A stretch of 27,715 bases of DNA from CAYYMD01 sp964472875 (GCA_964472875.1 CAYYMD010000040.1:1-27715), one strand, 5' to 3'; positions 15,261 to 23,526 are shown, counted from the first letter of the stretch. The notes: generated from the letters alone by a model not told the origin. A program made the numbers and translations.

Positions 15261-15983
15261 CTAACCGGAAATGACTGTCCCGACCTTTTCGCCGGCCACA
15301 GCGGCGGCGAGGTTGCCCGGAAGCGTCAGTTGAAAGACTATGATGGGTATTTCGCCCTCCATGCACAGCGACACGGCCGCCAGGTCCATTACGCCGAGCC
15401 GGTCGGCAAGAACCTTACGGTAATCGAGGCGATCGTATTTTGTGGCGTCGGCGTTTTCGGCCGGGTCGCTGTCGAATACACCGTCGACCTTGGTGGCCTT
15501 CAGCAATGCATCGGCCCGCAGTTCGCGTGCGCGTAGGGCCGCGCCGGAATCGGTGGTAAAAAACGGGCTGCCTGTGCCGCCGGCCAGCAGCAGCACGCGC
15601 GAGTTTTCCATGTGCTCCAGCGCGTCGCGGCGGGTGTACGGCTGGCAAATAGTCGGCATGGGAATTGCGCTCAGCGCGACGGCCTCGATACCGGCATGAC
15701 GCATGGCCGATTGCAGGGCTATGGCATTTATCACCGTGGCGAGCATGCCCATGTAGTCGGCTTCGGCCCGGCCGTCGTCGGTCGCCTCGACCACGTCCCT
15801 GCCGCGGACGATGTTGCCCCCGCCTACGACAATTCCGATTTGGACGCCCATTTTCACGAGCGGGGCAAATTCCTCGACCACGGCCGACATGCTGGCAGGG
15901 TTAATACCGGTGGCGCCGGGCGGACAGAAACTCTGCCCGGAAATCTTGACTATCACCCTTTTGTATGCGGGCTCTTTCGACAT
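15261..15983 (-). CDS. pyrH: Uridylate kinase (UMP kinase)
   Basis: This cytoplasmic enzyme phosphorylates UMP to UDP with ATP, feeding pyrimidine nucleotide synthesis. The 240 aa have the amino-acid-kinase fold landmarks: KRVIVKISGQSF near the N-terminus, IGIVVGGGNIVRG, ADYMGMLATVINAIALQ, LLLAGGTGSPFFTTDSGAALRA and KATKVDGVFDSDP. The usual 'KlSGEaL' motif reads KISGQSF here, a visible departure. AAGGG lies about nine bases before the ATG. It is third in rpsB-tsf-pyrH; the 112-bp gap after tsf is larger than usual, and frr, which usually follows pyrH, is absent. Confidence 0.96.
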   Translation of the reverse strand: MSKEPAYKRVIVKISGQSFCPPGATGINPASMSAVVEEFAPLVKMGVQIGIVVGGGNIVRGRDVVEATDDGRAEADYMGMLATVINAIALQSAMRHAGIEAVALSAIPMPTICQPYTRRDALEHMENSRVLLLAGGTGSPFFTTDSGAALRARELRADALLKATKVDGVFDSDPAENADATKYDRLDYRKVLADRLGVMDLAAVSLCMEGEIPIIVFQLTLPGNLAAAVAGEKVGTVISG

Positions 15984-16095
15984 GTAACCGGCCCTTTCAG
16001 CGTTTTTCCGCGAATATCATGTTTCACGAATGCACGAATATTCTTTACCGTATCGGCCAAGTTCGTTTTGATTTAAATTCGTGTAATTCGCGGGG

Positions 16096-16899
16096 TTATT
16101 CGCCGCCGACGGCAAATCGCGCGAAGGAAACTATTTTCGCATCGCCGATAACTTCTTTTATCTGTTTCTTATCGTCGCGGACGAAGGGCTGCTCCAGCAG
16201 GGCGTTTTCGGCCAGGAACTTGTTGACCTTGCCCGTGACTATCTTCTCTACGATTTCCGGCGGCTTGCCGGATTCTGCGGCCTGCTCTGAGGCGATGGCC
16301 CTTTCCTTCTCGACCAGGTCGGCCGGGACATCGTCGGTGGTAATTCCTACCGGGTCGGCAAAGGCGATGTGCATGCACAAATCGGACAGCGTGCGTTCTG
16401 TCACCTCGCCGTCGATGCCTACCACAACACCCACCTTGCCGTCGTGATGGACGTACGTGCCGACATGCGGGGCTTCTATCTTAACGCCGCGGGCGAATGA
16501 CATATTCTCGCCAATTTTCGCCAGCGTGGCCTGGAGTTGTTCGTTCATCTCGTCGGTGGGCTCAATTTGGCCGGCCTCCAGTTGCAGGGCCTTATCGGCC
16601 AGCCATTCCACCATCTGTTTGAATTCGTCGTTACGCGCGCAGAAATCGGTCTCGCAACGGATCTCCACCATCGCGGCTGAGGCGGCGCCGCCTGTTTGGG
16701 CGGTCGCGATGCCTATCAATCCTTCGCTGGTAGGCCGTGCGGCTTTTTTCTCGGCCGTGGCCAGCCCCTTCTTGCGGAGCAGGTCCCTGGCCGCGTCGAA
16801 ATCGCCGTCGGATTCCTGAAGGGCCTTTTTGCAGTCCATCATGCCCAGGCCTGTTTCCCGGCGCAAATCCTTCACCATTGATGCGGTTATTTCTGCCAT
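16096..16899 (-). CDS. tsf: Elongation factor Ts
   Basis: The guanine-nucleotide exchange factor for EF-Tu. At 267 aa it is slightly shorter than E. coli EF-Ts (283). The N-terminal UBA-like domain has VKDLRRETGLGMMDCKKALQESDGD, the strongest family signature; the core has EIRCETDFCARNDEF and YVHHDGKVGVVVGI; the C-terminal part has KIVTGKVNKFLAENALLEQPFVRDD. GGAGAG stands about five bases before the ATG. It lies 11 bases downstream of rpsB and is clearly co-transcribed with it, the standard arrangement in bacteria. Confidence 0.97.
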   Translation of the reverse strand: MAEITASMVKDLRRETGLGMMDCKKALQESDGDFDAARDLLRKKGLATAEKKAARPTSEGLIGIATAQTGGAASAAMVEIRCETDFCARNDEFKQMVEWLADKALQLEAGQIEPTDEMNEQLQATLAKIGENMSFARGVKIEAPHVGTYVHHDGKVGVVVGIDGEVTERTLSDLCMHIAFADPVGITTDDVPADLVEKERAIASEQAAESGKPPEIVEKIVTGKVNKFLAENALLEQPFVRDDKKQIKEVIGDAKIVSFARFAVGGE

Positions 16900-16910
16900 G
16901 TTCTCTCCAG

Positions 16911-17819
16911 TCAGGATTGTTCGCTTTGTATGGAGGTAGGTTGCTGTTTCTCGTCCGGAGTTTCAGTTTGATTTTCCGGCTGATTTTCATCCGGCTTTTG
17001 TTCGCCGGCTGTTTCCTGCTGTGCCGCGGGAGCTTCCTGCGGCGTGGTGGGCGCCTGCGGCGCCGGCTCGGCGCGTGCGGTGGTGGGCCGCCGGGAGCGA
17101 CGTCGCGGTTTTTCGGATTCCTCTTCGGCCTCTCCTCGTCCGGCCACGCCCTCCTGTACCGCCTTGGCCAGTTCATTTACGATCAGTTCCACCGGCCTGG
17201 TGGCGTCGTCGTTTCCGGGAATGGGAATGTCGACCATGTCGGGGTCGCCGTTGGTGTCCAGAAGACAAATGACGGGAATTTTCAGTTTCCGTGCCTCGCG
17301 GATGGCAATTATCTCCCTCTCCTGGTCAATAACCACCATTACGCCGGGAAGACTGTTCATATTTCTGATGCCGCCGAGGTTGCGGCGAATCTTCCGCATC
17401 TGGCGACGCAGCACGGCGCCCTGCTTCTTGGAATATTTGTCCAGTTCGCCGTCGGCCTCTATCTGCTCCAGTTCCTCCAGGCGCGTGATACGCTTGCGTA
17501 TCTCCCTGAAGTTGGTCAGCGTTCCGCCAAGCCACCGCTCGGTAACCCAGTGCATGTTGACGCCGGCCGCCGCCTGCTCCACCGCCTTTCTTGCCTGACG
17601 CTTGGTGCCCACGAACAGAACGTCCTTGCCCTCGCCCACAACACGGGCCAGAAACTTCTTGGCAAGGAGCAGTCCGCGCAGCGTCTCCTTAACGTCGATT
17701 ATATGTATCAGGTTACGCTGGCCGTATATATACCTCTCCATCTTCGGGTTCCACCGGCTTGTGCGGTGCCCGAAGTGGACGCCTGCATTAATCAGTTCTT
17801 TTACGAGTTCGGTTGCCAC
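16911..17819 (-). CDS. rpsB: 30S ribosomal protein S2 with acidic/Pro-rich C-terminal tail
   Basis: Small-subunit ribosomal protein. The core (about 1-230) has ELVKELINAGVHFGHRTSRWNPKM, IHIIDVKETLRGL, VLFVGTKRQARKAVEQAA, HWVTERWLGGTLTNF and IPVICLLDTNGDPDMVDIPIPGNDDA. About 70 extra residues follow, rich in Pro, Gln, Glu and Thr (PRRRSRRPTTARAEPAPQ... to the end), so the protein is longer than the usual 230-260. Two GTG codons compete. The one at 17817-17819 gives the familiar MATELVKEL start with AGAGGTG at a good distance, while the one at 17823-17825 leaves almost no gap to the ribosome binding site, so I chose the former. First gene of the rpsB-tsf-pyrH cluster, with two candidate promoters upstream. 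Confidence 0.96.
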   Translation of the reverse strand: MATELVKELINAGVHFGHRTSRWNPKMERYIYGQRNLIHIIDVKETLRGLLLAKKFLARVVGEGKDVLFVGTKRQARKAVEQAAAGVNMHWVTERWLGGTLTNFREIRKRITRLEELEQIEADGELDKYSKKQGAVLRRQMRKIRRNLGGIRNMNSLPGVMVVIDQEREIIAIREARKLKIPVICLLDTNGDPDMVDIPIPGNDDATRPVELIVNELAKAVQEGVAGRGEAEEESEKPRRRSRRPTTARAEPAPQAPTTPQEAPAAQQETAGEQKPDENQPENQTETPDEKQQPTSIQSEQS

Positions 17820-17934
17820 AAACACCTCTACTTAGGACCCGGTGATTCATTACGAGTCCGCTATTTAATAATATTACTCGCAAGGCGGCATTAGAGACCA
17901 CCTACATTGGGAAATACCCTTCAAAGGGTGGAAT

Positions 17935-17963
17935 AGAATAAAATTTACACACCGCGAGGTCAA
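17935..17963 (-). promoter_or_regulatory. rpsB operon promoter, proximal candidate
   Basis: TTGACC (17963-17958) and TATTCT (17940-17935) are separated by 17 bases on the - strand. The start would be near 17928, giving a leader of about 110 nt. A short palindrome (17916-17929, ACCCTTCAAAGGGT) coincides with that start. Confidence 0.5.
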
Positions 17964-17980
17964 ATATTTATTGAGAAAAT

Positions 17981-18010
17981 ATAATAACCGCTCCGAATAA
18001 AATTTTTCAA
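17981..18010 (-). promoter_or_regulatory. rpsB operon promoter, distal candidate
   Basis: TTGAAA (18010-18005) and TATTAT (17986-17981) are separated by 18 bases on the - strand, upstream of the proximal candidate. Tandem promoters are common for ribosomal protein operons. Confidence 0.45.
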
Positions 18011-18266
18011 CATGATTCCGCAGGCCGCCGGCGCGCAGCATATCAATCCTTTCGAAGGTCGCTTCAGCCCTGCCAATAAAGCAGTCGCCGACCGTCGAGA
18101 CGGCGTATTCGACAGGCGCGGCGGCAAAAAAGATAAGGGCGGATTCTTACAAGTCCTTATAAAAAGGAAATCTATTGCTGCTGGCATCAGGATTGCATGT
18201 TATTTGAAAGGATTATTACAGCCGCACCGCCTATGGTGGCGGGCGAGACAAGAAGGTAAACACTAA

Positions 18267-18752
18267 ATGGTCGCGCAAATGTATCATGATGAACAGCCGT
18301 TCACGCTCGTCGTTACGGGCGAGGCGGAGAACTGGCTGCCCGCACTGGACCGGATAATCGGCTCCAGGTGGCTTGCGCACTGCCGGGTCGACAACGATGA
18401 AGACATATTGAACGTCGTGGACAGCGGGCTGATAGATGCGGCCGTTCTCGATGACGAAGCCCAGTGGTCCTCGGACGTGCTGGCGATACTCCGCATGATC
18501 CGCCAGGTTGACCAGGCCCTTCCGGTGGTGGTAGTCACCCGACGCCACGACCGTCAATGGCTTGAGAACGCTCTGCGGCTGGCGGCATTCAGCGTGGTTA
18601 CAAAGCCGCTGCAGCTGGAAGAACTGTTGCGCCAGATACAGCGGATGATGACCCGCATGGACAGGATACTGCGCGGCGATACACAAGAATCAACGTCCCG
18701 CACCATCAAACCCAGACGGCTGCGGGATGAAAGCACGGAATGGCATACGTAA
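18267..18752 (+). CDS. Degenerate response-regulator receiver domain protein
   Basis: A stand-alone protein of 161 aa with a CheY-like pattern of alternating strands and helices. FTLVVTGE is strand 1, DAAVLDDE strand 3 with a possible phospho-acceptor Asp, LPVVVVTRR strand 4 with the switch Thr, and FSVVTKPLQLEELLRQI strand 5 with the conserved Lys-Pro. The acidic pair normally following strand 1 (DDE/DDD) is absent, replaced by TGEAEN, so Mg2+ binding and phosphorylation may be lost. The C-terminal tail is basic (TSRTIKPRRLRDES) with no output domain. AAGG lies about ten bases before the ATG. It ends 37 bases before groES, so it may be in the same transcript; its partner is unknown. Confidence 0.75.
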   Translation: MVAQMYHDEQPFTLVVTGEAENWLPALDRIIGSRWLAHCRVDNDEDILNVVDSGLIDAAVLDDEAQWSSDVLAILRMIRQVDQALPVVVVTRRHDRQWLENALRLAAFSVVTKPLQLEELLRQIQRMMTRMDRILRGDTQESTSRTIKPRRLRDESTEWHT

Positions 18753-18789
18753 GAGTTTAACCTTTAGTTTAGTGGAAAAGGAGCAAACG

Positions 18790-19131
18790 ATGGCCAAAGC
18801 CAAAGCAAGCAAGTCGAAAAAGAAAACCGCAAAAACATCCGCACCGAAAATCCATCCGCTGGGAGAGAAGGTTCTCATCAAGCGGCTGGAGGCGGAAGAA
18901 AAAACCAAGGGCGGCATCGTCCTGCCCGACACCGCACGCGAAAAGCCGCAGAAAGGCACGATAGTCGCGCTTGGCGACGGGAAGCTGCTCGACGACGGCA
19001 CCCGCGCCGAATTCCAGGTTAAAAAGGGCGATAAGGTTCTCTTCGCCAGCTTCGCCGGGACGGACATCAACGTCGGGGGAGAGGAATATCTCCTTATGGA
19101 CGAGTCGGATATCCTGGCGATTCTGGACTGA
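18790..19131 (+). CDS. groS: Co-chaperonin GroES with Lys-rich N-terminal extension
   Basis: The heptameric lid of the GroEL folding chamber. The 113 aa comprise a basic N-terminal extension of about 18 residues (AKAKASKSKKKTAKTSA) and a complete Cpn10 domain: IHPLGEKVLIKRLEAEEKTKGGIVLPDTAREKP (with the mobile loop GGIVLP), GTIVALGDG, VKKGDKVLFASFAGTDI and GEEYLLMDESDILAIL. Usual GroES is 94-100 aa, so the extension is the oddity. An earlier in-frame ATG at 18727 overlaps the upstream gene; AAGGAG seven bases before the ATG at 18790 decides the start. No CIRCE inverted repeat was seen upstream. groL follows after 84 bases. Confidence 0.96.
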   Translation: MAKAKASKSKKKTAKTSAPKIHPLGEKVLIKRLEAEEKTKGGIVLPDTAREKPQKGTIVALGDGKLLDDGTRAEFQVKKGDKVLFASFAGTDINVGGEEYLLMDESDILAILD

Positions 19132-19215
19132 ATTCTGCGCAACATCCGCAGGCGAGCGACAAGGCAAATAATTAACATCGAATACTGATAATCGAAAGAC
19201 ACGGGAGTAATAAAG

Positions 19216-20847
19216 ATGGCTAAAAAGAAAATTATGTTCGACGTTGACGCACGCGATTCGATTAGGCGCGGCGTCAGAAAACTTTCCAAGGCGGTCCGCG
19301 CCACGCTGGGTCCGACCGGCCGCGTGGTCGTGCTGGAGAAATCCTTCGGCGCGCCTACGGTCACCAAGGACGGCGTGACCGTGGCCAAAGAAATCGAGCT
19401 GGAAGACGCCAATGAGAACATAGGCGCACAGATGGTCAAAGAGGTGGCCTCCAAGACCTCCGACGTGGCCGGCGACGGAACCACAACCGCAACCATATAC
19501 GCCGACACGATATTCGACGAGGGCCTAAAGAACGTAACCGCCGGTGCAAACTCCATGGATTTGAAACGCGGCATAGACAAGGCCGTCGACGCCATCGTGG
19601 GCGAATTGTGGAACCTCTCCAAGCCCATCAAATCGTCGAAGGAAATTTCGCAGGTGGGAACCTGCGCTGCGAACCAGGAAGAGGAAATCGGCAAGATGAT
19701 AGCCGACGCCATGGACAAGGTCGGCAAGGACGGCGTGATAACCGTCGACGAAGGCCAGGGCCTCCAGACCGAGGTGGAACTGGTCGAAGGCATGCAGTTC
19801 GACCGCGGCTACATTTCGCCGCACTTCGTCAACAAGCCCGAGACGATGGAATGCGACCTTGAGAAGCCCTACATTCTCATCCACGAGAAAAAAATCTCCG
19901 CCATCAAGGACCTGGTCCCACTGCTGGAGAAGATCGCCCAGTCGGGCCGACCGCTGCTGGTTCTGGCCGAAGACATCGAGGGCGAGGCGCTGGCCACGAT
20001 GGTGGTCAACAAACTTCGCGGCACGTTGCAGTGTGCGGCCGTCAAGGCGCCGGGCTTCGGCGACAGGCGCAAGGCCATGCTGGAAGACATCGCCACGCTC
20101 ACCGGCGGGCGGGCCATCATGGAAGACATGGGCATATCCATGGAGAACATCCAGGTGGCCGACCTCGGCAGCGCCAAGCGGGTCCGCATCGACAAGGAAA
20201 ACACAACCATCATTGAAGGCGCCGGAAAATCATCCGACATCACCGGCCGCATCGAGCAGATTAAGCGCGAAATCGAGTCCACCACCAGCGATTACGATCG
20301 CGAGAAACTCGAAGAGCGGCTGGCCAAACTCTCCGGCGGAGTGGCGCAGATTAACGTAGGCGCCGCCACCGAGGTAGAGATGAAAGAGAGAAAGGCCCGC
20401 GTAGAGGATGCCCTTCATGCCTGCCGCGCCGCCGTTGAGGAAGGCGTGCTGCCGGGCGGAGGAGTGGCCGTGCTGCGGGCGCTGCCTGCGCTGGACAAGG
20501 TCAAGTGTGCCAACGACGACGAGAAGACGGGCGTGGATATTCTCCGCCGGGCGCTGGTTGGTCCTATTAAGCAGATAGCGGCCAACTCGGGCCTGGAAGG
20601 CAGCATCGTGGCCGCCAAGGTGATGGAGTCCGACCAGGCGAACTTCGGCTACGACGCCCTTGCGGGCAAGTACTGCGACCTGGTCAAGGCCGGCGTTATC
20701 GTGCCCACCAAGGTAGAGCGGACAGCCCTGCAGAACGCCGCCTCCGTGGCGGGTCTGCTGCTGACCACCGACGCCATCGTCTCGGAAATCCCCGAGAAGA
20801 AGAAAGAATCCGCAGGCGCCGGCGGCGGCATGGAAGATATGTATTAA
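19216..20847 (+). CDS. groL: 60-kDa chaperonin GroEL
   Basis: ATP-driven folding chamber subunit working with GroES. The 543 aa are full length, with VRATLGPTGRVVVLEKSFGAPTVTKDGVTVAKEIEL, the ATP-binding motif DVAGDGTTTATIYADTIF, the apical region EGMQFDRGYISPHFVNKPE and the closing signature AAVEEGVLPGGGVAVLRALPAL. The C-terminus is AGAGGGMEDMY rather than a long Gly-Gly-Met repeat tail, which hints at one of several GroEL paralogues often found in planctomycetes. GGGAG lies eight bases before the ATG. A strong terminator follows. Heat-shock control cannot be read: neither CIRCE nor a clear sigma32 promoter was found. Confidence 0.97.
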   Translation: MAKKKIMFDVDARDSIRRGVRKLSKAVRATLGPTGRVVVLEKSFGAPTVTKDGVTVAKEIELEDANENIGAQMVKEVASKTSDVAGDGTTTATIYADTIFDEGLKNVTAGANSMDLKRGIDKAVDAIVGELWNLSKPIKSSKEISQVGTCAANQEEEIGKMIADAMDKVGKDGVITVDEGQGLQTEVELVEGMQFDRGYISPHFVNKPETMECDLEKPYILIHEKKISAIKDLVPLLEKIAQSGRPLLVLAEDIEGEALATMVVNKLRGTLQCAAVKAPGFGDRRKAMLEDIATLTGGRAIMEDMGISMENIQVADLGSAKRVRIDKENTTIIEGAGKSSDITGRIEQIKREIESTTSDYDREKLEERLAKLSGGVAQINVGAATEVEMKERKARVEDALHACRAAVEEGVLPGGGVAVLRALPALDKVKCANDDEKTGVDILRRALVGPIKQIAANSGLEGSIVAAKVMESDQANFGYDALAGKYCDLVKAGVIVPTKVERTALQNAASVAGLLLTTDAIVSEIPEKKKESAGAGGGMEDMY

Positions 20848-20873
20848 AAATCACGCCGGCAACGCGCCTAATC

Positions 20874-20913
20874 AAAGCCCACTGGTTGCAATGCGTCAAT
20901 CAGTGGGCTTTTT
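20874..20913 (+). terminator. Intrinsic terminator of the groES-groEL transcript
   Basis: AAAGCCCACTG pairs with CAGTGGGCTTT (11 bp) around a 16-base loop, and the T-rich run continues to TTTTTATTT. It lies 27 bases after the groL stop. It probably acts in both directions because A residues precede the left arm. Confidence 0.9.
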
Positions 20914-20930
20914 ATTTACCTGCATATTTT

Positions 20931-20959
20931 TTGACATGTATGCCACGGATGCGGAGAAT
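20931..20959 (+). promoter_or_regulatory. Promoter of the glucokinase-trpE unit
   Basis: A perfect TTGACA (20931-20936) is followed after 17 bases by GAGAAT (20954-20959). It directly follows the groL terminator, and the predicted start is about 23 bases before the kinase ATG. Confidence 0.6.
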
Positions 20960-20988
20960 GTCCGTTTTGTAGAGAATCGGAGAAAGAC

Positions 20989-21960
20989 ATGGCTGAATAC
21001 TACATAGGAATAGACCTCGGCGGAACGTTCATCAAATTCGCGCTTCTTAACGGGCGGCAGCAGGTGGGCGAAGTGCAGCAACTGCCCACGCCGCGCGAGG
21101 AAGGCCCCGAAGGAATAGTCCGCACAATGGGCCAGGGCGCCAGAAAAGTTATAGAGGCGGCCGGAGCATCGGCCGAGGAAGTCCGCGGCGCGGGAGTGGG
21201 CGCGCCGGGCCCGTTGAAAATATCCGAGGGCATCGTCGTGGCTATGCCCAACATTGCCGGTCTCGAGAATGTGCCCCTGGGCGATATGGTCTCGAAGGAA
21301 CTCTCGATGCCGGCGGTGCTGGAAAACGACGCCAACGCCGCCGCCTACGGCGAGTTTATCTGCGGGGCCGGCGCTGACGCCGGCATGATGGTGCTGCTGA
21401 CGCTGGGCACGGGAATAGGCAGCGGGATAATCAACAACGGCGAAATCCTCCACGGCGCCCACGAGATGGGCGCAGAGATGGGCCACATGATTATCGTCCC
21501 GGAGGGCAGGCGCTGCGGCTGCGGCCAGAACGGCTGCCTGGAGCGGTACTGCTCTGCGACGTTCATGGCCGAGAACGCCAAGCGCCGCCTCCGCGAGGAA
21601 AAACCCGAGAGTTCGCTGCAGAAAGTCCTCGAGGAAAAAGGCGACATTGAGGCGCTGGACATATGCCGCGCCACCGAGGCCGGCGACGATTTCGCAACGG
21701 AGGTCTGGGACCGCGCGACGTATTACCTGGCGCTGGCGTGCGTAAACATCTGCCGAATATTCGACCCGGACAAGATAGTGCTGGCCGGCGGCATGACCAG
21801 GGCCGGCGGGACGCTGATGAACCCGCTTGTCGAACATTTCGCGCGGCTGAACTGGACCATGGCCGAGGTCGTCACCGAAATAGTAACTGCAGAACTCGGT
21901 GCCGACGCCGGCGCGATAGGAGCAGCCGGCGTGGCGCAAAAAGAACTGTCCGCCGAATAA
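20989..21960 (+). CDS. glcK: ROK-family sugar kinase, probable glucokinase
   Basis: Phosphorylates a hexose, most likely glucose, with ATP at the entry to glycolysis. The 323 aa show the phosphate-binding IGIDLGGTFIKFAL, GAPGPLK, the catalytic Asp in LENDANAAAYGE, LTLGTGIGSGII, the ROK signature with zinc-binding EMGHMIIVPEGRRCGCGQNG followed by CLE (His plus three Cys), and LAGGMTRAGG near the end. The substrate is inferred: ROK kinases can also use N-acetylglucosamine, mannose or fructose. GGAGA sits seven bases before the ATG. trpE begins 28 bases after the stop on the same strand, so the two may share a transcript although they are functionally unrelated. Confidence 0.92.
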   Translation: MAEYYIGIDLGGTFIKFALLNGRQQVGEVQQLPTPREEGPEGIVRTMGQGARKVIEAAGASAEEVRGAGVGAPGPLKISEGIVVAMPNIAGLENVPLGDMVSKELSMPAVLENDANAAAYGEFICGAGADAGMMVLLTLGTGIGSGIINNGEILHGAHEMGAEMGHMIIVPEGRRCGCGQNGCLERYCSATFMAENAKRRLREEKPESSLQKVLEEKGDIEALDICRATEAGDDFATEVWDRATYYLALACVNICRIFDPDKIVLAGGMTRAGGTLMNPLVEHFARLNWTMAEVVTEIVTAELGADAGAIGAAGVAQKELSAE

Positions 21961-21988
21961 TACAGCCGAATCCGCCGATAAAGAAACA

Positions 21989-23503
21989 ATGAAACACTAC
22001 TACCCGGATTTTGATGAATTCCTGAAACTCACCGAGCGCGGCAACACCATCCCGGTTTATCGGGAGTTGCTCTCGGACACCCTGACGCCGGTGACGGCGT
22101 ATCGCCGCCTGGCGATGCCGGCCGGGTTCGCCCCGTCAAAATATTCCTTCCTGCTGGAGAGTGTAGTCGGCGGCGAGCGGATAGCGCGGTATTCTTTCGC
22201 GGCCGCCGACCCCGAGGCCACCTTCACCGCCCGCAGGAACAAGATCATTATCCGTACGCGCGAAGGTGAAGAAAAAACCGTTACCACCGACGACCCGCTC
22301 AGCGAACTGGCCGGTATGCTCAAAGGGCACCAGGCCGTGCACCTGCCCTCGCTGCCGCGATTCACCGGCGGCGTTGTGGGTTTCGCCGGATACGACACCG
22401 TCCGCTACTACGAGCGACTGCCCGAAGGCCCGCCGGACGACCGCAACCTGCCGGACCTGTCGTTCGGCCTGTATCGGACGATGGTAATCTTTGACCACGT
22501 ATCCAAGACTATCAAGGTCGTCGCCAACGCCCACGTTACCGACGACCCCGGCCATGCGTACAGCGAGGCCACCGAAGCCATCGACCGCCTCGTCCAGCGG
22601 CTCTCGCAGGACACCGGCCGTGGCAACGGCCTGGAGAGCATCACGCTCAAAGGTCTGCCGCAGAAGCCCTTCCAGAGCAATTTCACGCCGCAGCGATACA
22701 TGGAAGTGGTGGAGGCCTGCAAAGAATACATCCGCGCCGGCGACATATTTCAGGTGGTGCCGTCGCAGCGGCTTACGGTTGAAACGACGGCCGAACCGTT
22801 CGACATCTACCGAGCACTCCGCGTAGTCAATCCCTCGCCGTTCATGTTCATATTCAACTCGCCCGAGGTTACGCTGGTCGGCGCCAGTCCGGAGATACTC
22901 TGCCGCGTAGAGGACGGCGTGGTGACCAACCGCCCCCTTGCCGGCACGCGCCCGCGCGGCGCCACCGACGAAGAAGACAAGCGCCTGGAGAAGGAACTGC
23001 TGGCCGACCCAAAGGAGCGGGCCGAGCACATCATGCTGGTTGACCTGGCGCGCAACGACGTGGGACGCGTGGCCGAGGCGAAGACCATCGAACTTTCGGA
23101 CGTGATGTCCGTAGAGCGCTACAGCCACGTGATGCACATCGTCTCGGACGTCAAGGGCACACTGGCCAAGGGAAACACCGCATTCGACGCGCTGCGGGCG
23201 ACGCTGCCTGTGGGCACGGTTACCGGCGCGCCAAAGATACGCGCCATGGAGATAATCGACCAGTTCGAGCCCACCCGACGCGGCCCTTACGCCGGGGCGG
23301 TCGGTTACGTGGACTTCTCGGGTAACATGGACACGTGCATCGCGCTGCGGACGATGGTCATCGCCGGCGGCAAGGCATACGTCCAGGCAGGCGGCGGCAT
23401 CGTGGCCGACTCCGTGCCGAAAAAGGAATACGAGGAAACCATAAACAAGTCAAAGGCGCTGCTGAGGGCCGTGGAAGTCGCCGAGGCGGGACTGGGGAAT
23501 TAA
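21989..23503 (+). CDS. trpE: Anthranilate synthase component I
   Basis: Converts chorismate to anthranilate, the first step of tryptophan synthesis, using ammonia from the glutaminase TrpG. The 504 aa contain the N-terminal feedback-binding motif SFLLESVVGGERIARYSF (LLES at 55-58), implying tryptophan inhibition. The chorismate-utilising domain has GDIFQVVPSQR, NPSPFMFIF, GASPEILCRVEDG, RPLAGTRPRGA, KERAEHIMLVDLARNDVGRV, LPVGTVTGAPKIRAMEII, GPYAGAVGYVDFSGNMD and VQAGGGIVADS. All usual active-site blocks are present, which favours TrpE over PabB. The ribosome binding site is weak. No trpG or trpD is adjacent, so the pathway genes are scattered. It converges with parA. Confidence 0.95.
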   Translation: MKHYYPDFDEFLKLTERGNTIPVYRELLSDTLTPVTAYRRLAMPAGFAPSKYSFLLESVVGGERIARYSFAAADPEATFTARRNKIIIRTREGEEKTVTTDDPLSELAGMLKGHQAVHLPSLPRFTGGVVGFAGYDTVRYYERLPEGPPDDRNLPDLSFGLYRTMVIFDHVSKTIKVVANAHVTDDPGHAYSEATEAIDRLVQRLSQDTGRGNGLESITLKGLPQKPFQSNFTPQRYMEVVEACKEYIRAGDIFQVVPSQRLTVETTAEPFDIYRALRVVNPSPFMFIFNSPEVTLVGASPEILCRVEDGVVTNRPLAGTRPRGATDEEDKRLEKELLADPKERAEHIMLVDLARNDVGRVAEAKTIELSDVMSVERYSHVMHIVSDVKGTLAKGNTAFDALRATLPVGTVTGAPKIRAMEIIDQFEPTRRGPYAGAVGYVDFSGNMDTCIALRTMVIAGGKAYVQAGGGIVADSVPKKEYEETINKSKALLRAVEVAEAGLGN

Positions 23504-23526
23504 CACCGCTTCGCGGTACAGGAAAC

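Larger units (their letters stand above)
17826..18266. other. Divergent intergenic region between rpsB and the receiver-like gene
   Basis: The 440-bp stretch holds two candidate rpsB promoters in its left half and a leader of about 110 nt for rpsB. I did not recognise a known S2 leader structure. The right half carries an 84-codon + strand frame (18012-18266) ending one base before the next gene's ATG; it has no ribosome binding site and no recognised family, so I do not call it. Confidence 0.5.

Noticed and set aside
18012..18266. 84-codon + strand frame ending at the start of the receiver-like gene
   Set aside because: The tight spacing is suggestive, but there is no ribosome binding site, it overlaps the rpsB promoter region and it matches no family I know.
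18753..18789. CIRCE operator ahead of groES
   Set aside because: No TTAGCACTC-N9-GAGTGCTAA-like inverted repeat was found here or upstream of the receiver-like gene.
21989..23503. PabB (aminodeoxychorismate synthase) instead of TrpE
   Set aside because: The LLES feedback motif and the overall motif set favour anthranilate synthase, though no trpG neighbour confirms it.
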